Positions 8,384-19,715 of a stretch of DNA of 64,000 bases are shown here, piece by piece. The DNA is taken from contig NZ_VFUA01000011.1 of NCBI RefSeq assembly GCF_006440735.1, positions 40,313-104,312 of the forward strand, in the 5' to 3' direction. The stretch comes from Mesorhizobium sp. B2-7-1 (GTDB lineage: Bacteria > Pseudomonadota > Alphaproteobacteria > Rhizobiales > Rhizobiaceae). Position numbers and translations under genes: made by a program. Each line of letters opens with the position of its first letter. The first letter of the stretch is position 1. The notes under the pieces were generated by a model that was not told the origin of the DNA, searched no databases, and saw only the letters and a list, made by a program, of their open reading frames with translations.

Positions 8384-9940
8384 ATGGGACGCAGATTTGG
8401 GTCGACGAGATTGGCGCCTGCCGGGTTTGTCGTCGAACAAGCCGAAATCGACACCGATTGCATGTTTCTTGATGTGCGCGCCGCGGCGGTTTCGGCAACA
8501 TGCCCATGCTGCGGGACCTGTTCCCGTCGAACCCAGAGCCGATACATACGGCAAGTCGCCGATCTGCCCATCGCTGGTCGACGAGTCATCCTGCGGGTGA
8601 CGGTTCGCCGTTTCTGGTGCGATGCCGTTCTTTGTCGCCGCCGCATTTTGCTGAGCGCTTTGGCGACAATGTATTGGCTCCGTTGTCGCGAAGGACCGGA
8701 CGTCTCGACACTATCGTCCATCACCTGGGACTGGCGTTGGGGGGGCAGGCCGGCTGCGGCCTTTGCCGATCGCCTGATGATGCCGGTGAGCAACGATACC
8801 CTGTTGCGCGTCGTGCGCCGGCGGTCTGAACAGCCGCGCGATAAGCTCGCCATCATCGGTATCGACGATTTCGCATTCCGACGCGGTCAGCGATACGGGA
8901 CGATTGTCTGCGATCTCGAGCGCCGCAGGCCGGTGACATTGCTGCCAGATCGCGAGCAGGCGACATCGCAGGCATGGCTCGCAGGCCATCCGTCCATCAC
9001 GACCGTCGCGCGTGACCGGGGCGGCGGGTATGGCGAGGCGATCGCCAAGGCGCTGCCGCATGCCGATCAGGTGGCCGACCGCTGGCACCTAATGGAAAAC
9101 GCCAGCCGCGCCTTTCTCGATGCGGTCAGCAAAACCATGCGTCAGATCCGAAAGGCAGTCGGCAGCGCCGTCATCGATCCTGGGCTTCTCACCTATGCCG
9201 AGCGGCTGCAATATGACGGATACCTACGCCGGCAGGAGACGAACGGGGCCATCCTGGAATTGTCGAAGCAGGGCCTTTCGATCAAGCAGATCGTCAAGCG
9301 TACAGGCTATAGCCGTAAGCTCGTCCGCAGCGTCATTCGTGGCCAGCGCTCCGACGTGTTCCGCGTCCGCCAGAGCTCGCTCGAGGAATGACTTCCCTGG
9401 CTCGACAGCCGTTGGGGGCAAGGCGCACGGAATGCATCGGCGCTCTGGCGCGAAATGCGCGAGAAGGGCTTCCACGGCCAGAGCGGTGTCGTCTCCGAAT
9501 GGGCGCGGCGCCGGCGGCTGGCCGAAAAGGCCGACCAAAGCGCGCTTGCTCGCACGCCTTCGGCACGAAGTATCGCAAGACTCATGACGTTGGCGCGCGA
9601 CGACTTGTCCAAATCGGATGCCGTGCTGGTTGCCGCGATCGAGAATAATGTCCCTGAACTGCCCATCGCGCGAACGTTGATCGATGACTTTCACCGGATG
9701 ATCCGATCGAAGGCGGTGGCAAAATTGGACGGTTGGCTCGAGGGCGCCAAAGCAAGTCTCGTGAGTTCCTTTGCCAACGGAGTCGAAAAGGACATGGCCG
9801 CGGTCCGCAATGCCATCACATCACCATGGTCGAATGGCCAGATCGAGGGCCAGATCACCAAGCTCAAACTTATCAAACGACAGATGTACGGCCGCGCCAA
9901 GATCGATCTGCTTCAGGCCCGCCTTGTCGGGACAACCTAG
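8384..9940 (+). pseudogene. ISL3-family transposase, inactivated by two frameshifts and a nonsense codon
   Basis: Pieces of a DDE transposase are recognisable in order: zinc finger (CPCCGTCSRRTQSRY), the core with IIGIDDFAFRRG and VADRWHLMENASR, and the C-terminal SPWSNGQIEGQITKLKLIKR motif. Three lesions are seen. A base seems lost in the T-run at 8646-8649, so residues RIFAERFGDN... continue in another frame. A base seems gained in the G-run at 8739-8745, restoring the frame at RPAAAFADRLMM. An in-frame TGA lies at 9389-9391 between SLEE and LPWLDSRW, where TGG (Trp) is the likely original. The product should be non-functional. Confidence 0.85.
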
Positions 9941-9967
9941 TGGTGAAAACCTAACGCTTGGTACCCG
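9938..9967 (+). repeat. 30-bp inverted repeat, left copy
   Basis: Begins TAGTGGTGAAAAC and ends GCTTGGTACCCG. It matches the reverse complement of 11312-11341 at 29 of 30 positions; the sole mismatch is at the 13th base. Its first three bases are the transposase stop codon, so it is probably the right terminal repeat of the ISL3-type element. Confidence 0.85.
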
Positions 9968-10201
9968 TGACAAAGGACCGGTTCAGGTGGTTCTCTGCCG
10001 TCCCTCGCCGACTGGATCGGCCGGAGGCGCCACGAGCAGTCGTTTGCGTCCGCGTTTGTCAGGGAAGGAATGCGCGCCGGCAAGGCAGTTGTTACGGCGA
10101 GCTTACACAGGCGACCGCTGCGACCATTCCATTTGAGACCCAATCAGTTATATTGGGGAACAATTGTTGTCCGATGTTGTCCGATCCGAAAGCCGCCCTG
10201 C

Positions 10202-11182
10202 GTGACATGTATCTGGTTGATCACTACAGGAGGAACGATAGCTTCGCGGCGCATTGACGCCGAGGATCACGTCATCGCGAGCGTTGCTGGGCAGCAAGTT
10301 CGAGACGCAATCCAGGACATTCCTCGCAACGTCGACATTAGGGTCGACGACTTCATCAATATCGTCAGTTGCGCGATGACTTTGCCGATTGCGTTCGATC
10401 TGGTGCAGCGGATCAACATCCATCTCGCAAAGGAAGATTGCGTTGGCGTGGTCGTTACCCACGGCACCGATACGATGGAGGAAAGTGCATACCTCGCCGA
10501 TTTGCTTCTGGTGAATGACAAGCCCGTGGTATTCACAGGCGCTCAGCGGAGCGCCGATGACCCGGCCAGGGATGGGCCGCGGAACCTGACTGACGCCATC
10601 AGGCTTGCTGCATCGCCCTTGGCGGTGGGATTGGGCGCGGTCGTCCTCATGGAACAGCACTTCCACGCCGCGCGCGATGTTACCAAAAGCCACACGTCTC
10701 GGGTCGACGCATTTGTCTCGCGAAACCATGGGAAGCTCGGCGAGATTGATGGCGACACCGTCAGTGTATCCCGTCTGCCGGCCCTTCGGAAAACCTTTGC
10801 AGCGAAAGCCATTGAGCCCCGAGTCGACCTTATACGGATGGTGCTTGGCTGCGATGACCGTCTGATCCGCTATGCGGCGGCAAGTGGTGCAAAGGCAATC
10901 GTGCTCGAAGGCTTCGGAAGAGGGAACGCAAACCCAATCGTCGCGAAGGCTATCGAGGAGATCATCGTTGGCGGTATTCCGGTGTTCGTTGCATCACGAT
11001 GTGGCGAAGGCCGCGTGTTGCCGATTTATGGCGGTGGCGGTGGCAAGGATTTACTGAGGGCGGGAGTAGTGTTCGGCGGCGATCTTACCGGGCCAAAGCT
11101 GCGTATCCTGATTTCCGTATTGCTCGGCGTGGGGATGAGCCCAGAAGAAATGCGCCGCGAGTTGGCTGCGGTCTGCGGGTGA
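10202..11182 (+). CDS. L-asparaginase (bacterial type I/II fold)
   Basis: Hydrolyses asparagine to aspartate and ammonia. From the GTG at 10202 it is 326 residues, normal for the family. The catalytic threonine is in ITTGGTIASR near the N-terminus and the second motif is VVTHGTDTMEESAY; the conserved lysine lies in RDVTKSHTS. No signal peptide is seen, so it is probably cytoplasmic. An ATG at 10070 gives a 44-residue extension that looks unlike the family. The GTG has no strong ribosome site, so the start is uncertain. The 234 bases before it contain no other gene but hold a tandem GTTGTCCGAT pair (10166-10185). It lies between the 30-bp repeats and is less G+C-rich than neighbours, suggesting it arrived with the element. 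Confidence 0.85.
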   Translation: MTCIWLITTGGTIASRRIDAEDHVIASVAGQQVRDAIQDIPRNVDIRVDDFINIVSCAMTLPIAFDLVQRINIHLAKEDCVGVVVTHGTDTMEESAYLADLLLVNDKPVVFTGAQRSADDPARDGPRNLTDAIRLAASPLAVGLGAVVLMEQHFHAARDVTKSHTSRVDAFVSRNHGKLGEIDGDTVSVSRLPALRKTFAAKAIEPRVDLIRMVLGCDDRLIRYAAASGAKAIVLEGFGRGNANPIVAKAIEEIIVGGIPVFVASRCGEGRVLPIYGGGGGKDLLRAGVVFGGDLTGPKLRILISVLLGVGMSPEEMRRELAAVCG

Positions 11183-11311
11183 GCGAGCTCCCGCCCCCGC
11201 ATAGCTCCCTAATAGGACACTTCAAGCGAAGGATCCCCTTCCCCGCTCGCGCCCGACATTTGTCTCGCAACCGATCAACGGCCGCAGTGGGTCCCTCCGG
11301 CCGTTCGATGC

Positions 11312-11341
11312 CGGGTACCAAGCGTTAGTTTTTCACCACTA
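11312..11341 (-). repeat. 30-bp inverted repeat, right copy
   Basis: Begins CGGGTACCAAGCG and ends TTTTTCACCACTA, the inverted partner of 9938-9967. It is followed directly by a host intergenic palindrome. It is oriented as an IS left end would be, yet no transposase follows. Confidence 0.85.
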
Positions 11342-11443
11342 AAGCGCGTCGCGCTGAAACGGATTCAGGCGACGCGCTTTAAGTCTTTGTTTTGATGCAT
11401 GTCGTTCCCCCAAAACCGCTGCGCACTTTTGGGCGACATGCAT
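11341..11443. repeat. Two-hairpin intergenic palindromic repeat
   Basis: First hairpin: a 12-bp perfect stem AAAGCGCGTCGC (11341-11352) with GCGACGCGCTTT (11369-11380). Second: ATGCATGTCG (11395-11404) with CGACATGCAT (11434-11443), plus an inner CCCAAAA/TTTTGGG stem. Similar double palindromes are scattered in rhizobial genomes. Here it fills the gap between the asparaginase segment and the clpA terminator. Confidence 0.75.
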
Positions 11444-11477
11444 TAGGCTGGGACCGCAGCGAGAATGCGTCAGACCC

Positions 11478-11506
11478 GAAAAAGGCCCCGTTTCCGGGGC
11501 CTTTTG
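11478..11506 (-). terminator. Rho-independent terminator after clpA
   Basis: The stem AAGGCCCC-GTTTCC-GGGGCCTT is flanked by A on one side and TTTTG on the other, 20 bases past the clpA stop. On the minus strand the stem is followed by TTTTTC, so it suits clpA; the near symmetry may let it work both ways. Confidence 0.8.
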
Positions 11507-11525
11507 TATTTCAAGCGAGCGCTTG

Positions 11526-13991
<2,466 letters not shown>

Positions 13992-13997
13992 GTTACC

Positions 13998-14324
13998 TCA
14001 CTTCTTCTCCATCACGCATTGCAGCGGATGCTGATTCTGTCGGGCGAAATCCATGACCTGGGACACTTTGGTCTCGGCCACCTCGAATGTGTAGACACCG
14101 CACTCGCCCACTCCATGATTGTGAACATGAAGCATGATGCGTGTGGCGGCCTCGCGGTCCTTTTGGAAAAAACGCTCCAGGACGTGAACGACGAACTCCA
14201 TCGGAGTGTAGTCGTCGTTCAGGATGAGGACCCGGTAGAGGCTGGGCTTCTTGGTCTTGGTTTTGGTGCGCGTGATGACAGCGGTGCCGCGACCGGGATC
14301 GTTGCGGTCTCCGTCACTTTGCAT
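13998..14324 (-). CDS. clpS: ATP-dependent Clp protease adaptor ClpS
   Basis: Adaptor that binds N-degron substrates and the ClpA N-domain. From the ATG at 14324 it is 108 residues, close to the family norm: a disordered Lys/Thr-rich N-tail ([11 protein letters not shown]) and the core [20 protein letters not shown] with the N-degron pocket residues N-D-D-Y-T and the later [12 protein letters not shown]. The frame is open to an ATG at 14402 (134 residues), which would add 26 residues not typical of ClpS. It is directly upstream of clpA. Confidence 0.93.
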   Translation of the reverse strand: MQSDGDRNDPGRGTAVITRTKTKTKKPSLYRVLILNDDYTPMEFVVHVLERFFQKDREAATRIMLHVHNHGVGECGVYTFEVAETKVSQVMDFARQNQHPLQCVMEKK

Positions 14325-14524
14325 TCGCACCACACCTGCCGTGGCAGTCAAACCGATCGTCACGTAGTCCAGCCTTTTCGAATCCTCATGCGAGTTCAAC
14401 ATGTAGGTTCTCGATGGACGATTTTAAGCCCTTCTGTTTAGCTGACAATATGGCTAGGTGGGCAAACCTCAGCGAATTTCTCAATCGTGAATGCGGCAAG
14501 GTGCATCGGGTTGCGATCGGACAT

Positions 14525-14558
14525 GAAAAAACCCGGCCGCGTTTCCGCGACCGGGTCC
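14525..14558 (-). terminator. Rho-independent terminator after phasin gene
   Basis: On the minus strand an ACCCGG-TCGCG stem pairs across a GAAA loop with CGCGG-CCGGGT and is followed by a run of T (14525-14530 on the plus strand is A). It lies 44 bases past the phasin stop. Confidence 0.85.
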
Positions 14559-14601
14559 TTTCCGCAGGCCGGCTGGCCGTATCGGGCGTGATCGGGCGAA
14601 A

Positions 14602-14931
14602 TTACTTCGCCTTGGCGACCACCGATTCGAACGGCTTGTAGGCTTCCTTGGCGAGCTCGGCATAGAGATTGCCGAGCTTGCTGGCCTCGGCCACGAAGCT
14701 CTCATAGCTCTGCTTGGCGTAATCGGTCTGGATCTCGAGGGCCTTCTCGATCGACTTGGCCGCGAACAGCTTCTCGACGGCGGCGCTGCCGGCTTCGAAG
14801 CTCTTCTTGGTGTATTCGCCGGCTTCGGTGGCGATCGCCTGCGCGCCCTTGGTGAGCGAGGCAAAGCTCTTCAGCCCGGTGTCGGCAAAGTCCTTGCCGT
14901 ATTTCGAGAAGTCCTCATAGGTCTGGGTCAT
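14602..14931 (-). CDS. Phasin family protein
   Basis: 109-residue protein that would coat polyhydroxyalkanoate granules. It is almost wholly amphipathic helix, as in Phasin_2 proteins: an N-terminal YEDFSKYGKDFADTGLKSF, then a long Ala/Lys/Glu helix ending YKPFESVVAKAK. The ATG at 14931 (MTQTYEDF) sits just after AAGAATG-type purines; an upstream in-frame start at 14985 adds 18 basic residues and is less likely. It is monocistronic with its own terminator. Confidence 0.85.
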   Translation of the reverse strand: MTQTYEDFSKYGKDFADTGLKSFASLTKGAQAIATEAGEYTKKSFEAGSAAVEKLFAAKSIEKALEIQTDYAKQSYESFVAEASKLGNLYAELAKEAYKPFESVVAKAK

Positions 14932-15219
14932 TTCATTCTTCCCTTTGGTTGAAACGCCCTTTTGGCCCCGGGCGCCCTTGTGCAATGCACCTCAATATAT
15001 TGTGCGATGCACAAAAGTCAAGAATCCCTTGGCCTGCAGGGGCTCCAGCGCCGTCGGCCGGTAAAATTCGATTAAACAGAAGCTCGATTTGCCGAAAAAC
15101 GGTGAACGCGGCGGTTACCATAAACGGATTGGTAACGCTGGGCGCGATAGCTTGGCCGGAAGCGAGGCAGGCACTCCCTTTGCCGCCTCCGGGGCAACGA
15201 AAATTCAGGGTAAGTAACG
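14932..15219. other. Intergenic region between divergent phasin and dacA-like genes
   Basis: 288 bases hold both promoters. Near the phasin side there is an alternating stretch (CAATATATTGTGCGATGCAC, about 14992-15011) with the small dyad CAATATATTG. No gene or RNA was recognised. Confidence 0.4.
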
Positions 15220-16644
15220 GTGCGTCAGGCGTTGTCGGGCTTCGTCTCCAAATCTTCTTTCTCCTTCAAGGCAATCATGGTTGCCGCGCTCGCGGTGACG
15301 ATTGTCGCCGCCGATGTCGCGTCGGCTCTTGCCGCGAAGTCCGCGGCCATTGTCGTCGACGCCAAGACCGGCAAGGTGCTCTATTCGGCCGACGCCAACG
15401 GCCGGCGCTATCCGGCCTCGCTCACCAAGATGATGACGCTCTACCTCACCTTCGAGGCGTTGGCGAAGGGCAGGATCAGCAAGAACACGCCGGTTCCATT
15501 TTCCGCGCATGCTTCCGCCGAGGCGCCTACCAAGCTCGGCGTCCGCCCCGGCGGCTCGGTTCCTGTCGAGACCGCCATTCTGTCGATCGTAACGAAATCC
15601 GCCAACGACTCGGCCACCGCACTTGGCGAGATGCTCGGCGGCAGCGAAGACAATTTCGCCCGCATGATGACGGCCAAGGCGCGCCAGCTCGGCATGAACG
15701 GCACCGTCTTCCGTAACGCCAACGGCCTGCCCGACCCCGGCCAGTTCACCACGGCGCACGACATGGCGATGCTTGGCATCGCGCTGCGCGAGCACTACCC
15801 GCAATATTACGGCTATTTCTCGCAGCGCTCGTTCCTGTATGGCCGCCAGCGCATCAACGGTCACAACCGCCTGCTTGGCCGCATCAAGGGCGTCGACGGC
15901 ATCAAGACCGGCTACACCCGCGCTTCCGGCTTCAACCTCGTTTCCTCCGTCGCCGATGGCGACCGCCGCCTCGTCGCGGTGGTGATGGGCGGCACCTCCG
16001 GCCGCAGCCGCGACAACCAGATGGCCACGCTGATCAACACCTACCTGCCGCGCGCCTCGACGCGAGGCGGCGGCGACCTCATCGCCAAGGGCAACGACAA
16101 TCCAATCAAGACGCTGGCCAAGGTCTTCTTGCCCAAGCATGACGCGCCGACACCGGACGCGAAGCCGGCGACGGACGACACTGTCGTTGCCTCGGCCGAT
16201 GACGTTGAGGACGACACCCAGCAGGTCGCCGAGGACACGAAGCCTGTCATCAAGGTCAAGAAAGTGAAGACGGTTGCCGTCGCCGCCATGGCGCCGGCCT
16301 CCAAGTCTCAGGACGCCTCGCCCCAGGTCGTCACCGCCTATGCCGAACCCGCGCCGGCCGCGCCGGCGATCGATCCGGTCAAGACGTCGTCGGTGCCTGC
16401 GGGTTGGGTGGTTCAGGTCGCTTCCTCGCCGACGAAATCGGGAGCCCAGAGCCTGCTTGATCAGACTGCCAAGCAGGCGCCAAGGATCCTGGCCGACGCT
16501 TCCGGTTTCACCGTCGCCTTCGACAAGGACGGCACCACCTACTACCGCGCCCGCTTCGGCGGCTTCGGCTCGAAGGATGCCGCCTGGAAGGCCTGCGATG
16601 CGCTCAAGCGCAAGAAAATCTCGTGCTACGCCGTCCAGCAATAG
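15220..16644 (+). CDS. D-alanyl-D-alanine carboxypeptidase (PBP5/6 type) with C-terminal SPOR domain
   Basis: Periplasmic penicillin-binding protein that trims peptidoglycan pentapeptides. 474 residues from a GTG at 15220. The N-terminal signal/anchor (about 15-38) ends ASALAA. The catalytic motifs are in order: SLTK (S-x-x-K, about 67-70), SAN (about 127-129) and KTG (about 228-230). A charged linker (about 290-370, DVEDDTQQVAEDTKPV) leads to a SPOR domain (about 395-470, WVVQVASSPTKSGAQSLL ... YYRARFGGFGSKDAAWKACD), which binds denuded glycan at division sites. The usual PBP5 membrane-anchoring C-terminus is replaced by SPOR, a rhizobial arrangement. Confidence 0.93.
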   Translation: MRQALSGFVSKSSFSFKAIMVAALAVTIVAADVASALAAKSAAIVVDAKTGKVLYSADANGRRYPASLTKMMTLYLTFEALAKGRISKNTPVPFSAHASAEAPTKLGVRPGGSVPVETAILSIVTKSANDSATALGEMLGGSEDNFARMMTAKARQLGMNGTVFRNANGLPDPGQFTTAHDMAMLGIALREHYPQYYGYFSQRSFLYGRQRINGHNRLLGRIKGVDGIKTGYTRASGFNLVSSVADGDRRLVAVVMGGTSGRSRDNQMATLINTYLPRASTRGGGDLIAKGNDNPIKTLAKVFLPKHDAPTPDAKPATDDTVVASADDVEDDTQQVAEDTKPVIKVKKVKTVAVAAMAPASKSQDASPQVVTAYAEPAPAAPAIDPVKTSSVPAGWVVQVASSPTKSGAQSLLDQTAKQAPRILADASGFTVAFDKDGTTYYRARFGGFGSKDAAWKACDALKRKKISCYAVQQ

Positions 16645-16689
16645 GCGGTTGTTTGGAATCTCCCGGAAGGTACCTCGCGTCGAAGGAGA

Positions 16690-17388
16690 CTAATCGTGAT
16701 TGGAGAGCAAGACGTCCTTGGCTTCATTGATCCGCGCCGCCAGGACAGACGTGCCGCCGACATCGGCGTTCAGGCGCTGCATCAGGCGGCGGTGCGCCTT
16801 GCGGATATCCGCCGCGGCAGCCCCCGCTTCAAGACCAAGGACCTTGTAGGCCTCCTCCTTAGTCATGGCGCCCGCACCTGGCGCAACACCCAGCCCTTCG
16901 CCACCGTGCGGCTGCGCGTCCTTGCGCCAGACGGGAAAACGGCCGTCAAGATACGTCTCTAAGAGCTGGCGGCTCTCCAGATCGGGGCTGAGCTCGCCAT
17001 GAAGCTGGCGCAGGTCCGTCAGCCCCATAGCCCCCAGCATCTTGCCTTCATAACGCCCGGCCAGAACGAGCCCCTCGAGCCTGCCGCTGTCATGGTCGAG
17101 GTCCATTTCGAGCGCGGCGGTGCGCACCGTCGAATGTTGGGACACGGCGGCCCGCGCTGGCGGCCGCCTCGTGCGTATCCAGCCGACCCAGGCCAGCGCC
17201 GCAAGCAGAAGCAGCCCGCCGATAAGGCTGCGGCCGAAGATCAGCATGGGCGCCCCGACCAGCCCCAGGAGGGCCGGCCCAAGCGATCTCAGACTGTCGG
17301 CCATTCTTGCCGCATCCGCGCGCACAAAGAGCAAGGCGGCGCCGAAAAGCACCACGAGCACCGCTGCCAAAACAAGGATCACGCCCAT
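16690..17388 (-). CDS. Membrane-anchored DnaJ-like protein with degenerate HPD motif
   Basis: 232 residues. Two hydrophobic segments at the N-terminus (about 2-22 and 37-70) are followed by a soluble region and a C-terminal J-like domain (about 175-232: TKEEAYKVLGLEAGAAAADI, then AHRRLMQRLNADVGGTS). The position of the Hsp70-activating His-Pro-Asp is Asn207-Ala208-Asp209, so only Asp is kept. The overall layout resembles Tim14/Pam18-type proteins, while loss of HPD recalls Pam16-type J-like regulators. It is convergent with the carboxypeptidase gene. Confidence 0.8.
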   Translation of the reverse strand: MGVILVLAAVLVVLFGAALLFVRADAARMADSLRSLGPALLGLVGAPMLIFGRSLIGGLLLLAALAWVGWIRTRRPPARAAVSQHSTVRTAALEMDLDHDSGRLEGLVLAGRYEGKMLGAMGLTDLRQLHGELSPDLESRQLLETYLDGRFPVWRKDAQPHGGEGLGVAPGAGAMTKEEAYKVLGLEAGAAAADIRKAHRRLMQRLNADVGGTSVLAARINEAKDVLLSNHD

Positions 17389-17513
17389 CGATTAGCGCTG
17401 CCATACGAAAGACTGAGCATGGAAATAGGATGGGACCAAGGTCTGGCGCTTGCAAGTCCCACATCGAGCGAGCCGAAGGGCCAGCGCCGGGGACGATCCG
17501 CAAGGCGCACAGA

Positions 17514-17553
17514 GCAATTCCAGGAAAAGTGCGAGCGGTCTTTCCGGAATTGC
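17514..17553. repeat. Dispersed palindromic repeat, copy A
   Basis: GCAATTCC at the left and GGAATTGC at the right form an 8-bp stem around a GGAAAAGTGCGAGCGGTCTTT core. The same unit occurs at 39494, 52650 and 56489. It is intergenic, upstream of the DnaJ-like gene. Confidence 0.8.
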
Positions 17554-17605
17554 GTAAAACAAAAGGACAGAGTGGTTCGCCGTTTCCGTGAAACGGTGAA
17601 ACGCG

Positions 17606-18043
17606 CTAGAGCAGGCCGAGTTCGGCGAGTTCCAGCCTGAGCTTCGGCGGCATCTCGGCCAGTGCCGCCCTGCCCTTGCCGAGGTCGACCGGCGCATCGG
17701 CGGGCTTGAGATAACGCCAGCCCTGGAAGGCGCGCCGCGGCTGCCAGTCAGTGCGCACGACCTCGGGATCGAGCATCAGATGACAGCGGCCTATGCCTTC
17801 ATCGTCGGTGAAGGGCCGGATCTCCGTGATCAGCTGCCGGCACTGGACGCTGCCCTTGATCACCCAATAGAGCGAACCGCCATCCGTGATCTCGCCGCCA
17901 CGTGTCGGCACCATGCGGGTTGTGTGCCAGTGCTCGGCCGGCTCGCCGGCGCGGCGCCGTTCGTCGAGACGGAAGGCAATCCACTCTTCGAGATCCTCGA
18001 CGCTGTCGCAGCCGACGCACAGTTTGATGAGATTGAGTGACAT
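17606..18043 (-). CDS. DUF1489 family protein
   Basis: 145 residues from the ATG at 18043 (MSLNLIKLCVGCDSVEDL), matching the conserved alphaproteobacterial DUF1489 family: WHTTRMVPTRGGEITDGGSL, RPFTDDEGIGRCHLMLDP and FQGWRYL are its typical blocks. Function is unknown. The same frame is open to 19210, but the part beyond 18043 runs antisense to a degenerate hydrolase gene and has no coding character. Confidence 0.88.
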   Translation of the reverse strand: MSLNLIKLCVGCDSVEDLEEWIAFRLDERRRAGEPAEHWHTTRMVPTRGGEITDGGSLYWVIKGSVQCRQLITEIRPFTDDEGIGRCHLMLDPEVVRTDWQPRRAFQGWRYLKPADAPVDLGKGRAALAEMPPKLRLELAELGLL

Positions 18044-18157
18044 GCCCCAAGATTTAGCCGCAAGGGTTGACGCGTCAACGCCCTGAGCGACTTCTCCACA
18101 GGGCCAGCAGGATGACGCCATAAAACCAGCAGGAATCCAAGATACACAATCGGTAGC

Positions 18158-19665
18158 TTGGTGGCTCGCGGAGCAGTTGTCATCTTGGCAGACGATCGAG
18201 AACAGAATGGGCCGAATAGGCGCCAGGTGGTTTTGGCAGCGACGTTGATGTTGCCGGCCATCATGACGAGCACGCGGGCTCAGAATGGGCCTTCCACGTC
18301 GAATGGAAAATCTCCGCCTCCGGTCACCCAAGCAGAGATCGAGGCGCGCATTCAGCGTGTCCTTGGCGGGCTTCGACCTCCCATCGGATTTGCCGGTCAA
18401 CCTCATGCCTCGCTCACGGCCAGGATGAGCACGCTGAATGTTCCCGGCGTGAGCATCGCGGTCATTCACAACGGCGCCGTGGAATGGGCGCGAGGCTTCG
18501 GCGTTGCATTGCAGGGTGGCCGCCCGGTTGGGCCAGGCACACTCTTTCAGGCCGGGTCGATCAGCAAGCCGGTAGCAGCCATGGCGGTCATGGCTTTGGC
18601 CCAAGCTGGAAAACTTGATCTCGACGTGGATGTAAATTCGTATCTGAAGAGTTGGAAAGTTCCGGCCAATTCGTACACCGACAAGACGAAAGTCACTCTT
18701 CGGGAATTGCTCAGCCACTCCGCCGGGACGACGGTCCATGGCTTTGCAGGGTATCAGGCAGGATTGCAGATTCCGTCCCTTATCGATGTGCTCGATGGCT
18801 CCCCACCAGCGAACAATCCTCCGATTGTCGTCGATGAACCGCCGGGTAGGAATTTCCGGTATTCCGGTGGCGGCTACACGATTGTGCAGCAGCTGCTGAT
18901 CGACATTACCGGCAGACCGTTTGAGGATTTGCTGGACGAGACGGTGCTTCGCCCGCTTGGGATGTCCCGCAGCAGCTATCGTCAACCGCTGCCCGCTCGC
19001 GATCTTCCCCACGCAGCGATGCCACATACCATAGGTGGCGACCCGGTCGCCGGCGGCCCGCACACCTATCCCGAATTGGCGGCGGCTGGATTGTGGACGA
19101 CGCCAACCGACCTGGCTCGCTTCGACCTGGCCCTGCTCGACGCGTGGGCAGGCCGGCCAATGCCGATGGGAACTATGGCCTCGGCCTGATCGTGCGCGGC
19201 TCACCGCCACATCGTCGCTTTGGTCATGACGGCGTGAATGCCGGTTTCATAAATTCGATGATTTCCTACGAAACAGGCGACGGCGCCATTGTGATGACAA
19301 ATGGCGACCAAGGCGACGTCCTGGTTGCGGAGATCATGCAGAGCATCGCCGCCGAATATCAGTGGCCGGACTGGACCCGCAAGGAGCGGAAATTGGTCGC
19401 GGTCGACCCAAAGCTCTTGGACCGGCTGATTGGAAACTATCGACTTGGCCCGACCATGATCGTCCATATTTCGAATGAAGGCGGGCAGCTGTTTTCACGA
19501 GCGACGGGAGGGGCCAAATTCGAACTGTTTGCGCAAAGCGACCGTGATTTCTTCACGACCGCGTTCGATTCCGTGTTCACCTTCGACACGGACGGCTCAA
19601 CCGACGCTCGGAAGCTGGTCATACATCAAGACGGCAAGGACTATCCCGGCGACCGCATCCCGTAG
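18158..19665 (+). pseudogene. Beta-lactamase-family serine hydrolase, disrupted by deletion and frameshift
   Basis: The first frame (18158-19189) has an N-terminal twin-Arg-like segment (NRRQVVLAATLMLPA), the nucleophile SISK (S-x-x-K), a YSGGGY element and WTTPTDLARFDLALLDAWAG. The family sequence continues in another frame from about 19150 (DGNYGLGLIVRG, RFGHDGVNAGF, then a C-terminal lipocalin-like piece) and ends at 19665. Roughly 15-20 residues normally joining DAWAG to YGLGLI are absent, so a short out-of-frame deletion near 19145-19165 broke the gene. The start is uncertain (TTG at 18158). Confidence 0.75.
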
Positions 19666-19715
19666 TCGGGATGTTGAGCTCAGCGACGCCGGTCATACTG
19701 TGTGGGCCGCCCCCC

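Larger units (their letters stand above)
8316..9967 (+). mobile_element. Decayed ISL3-family insertion sequence
   Basis: The segment carries an ISL3-type transposase gene and, at its right edge, a 30-base end sequence that begins on the transposase stop codon (9938-9967) and is repeated inverted at 11312-11341. No matching end was found left of the transposase (8316-8383), so the left end is missing or highly diverged. It sits immediately upstream of the CPT-like gene. Exact borders are uncertain. Confidence 0.6.

Noticed and set aside
9389..9391. TGA in the transposase as selenocysteine or programmed readthrough
   Set aside because: Two further frame lesions are present and the position aligns with a plain Trp, so decay is simpler.
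18044..19210. N-terminal extension of the DUF1489 frame
   Set aside because: Antisense to the hydrolase pseudogene, and the DUF1489 family begins at MSLNLIK.
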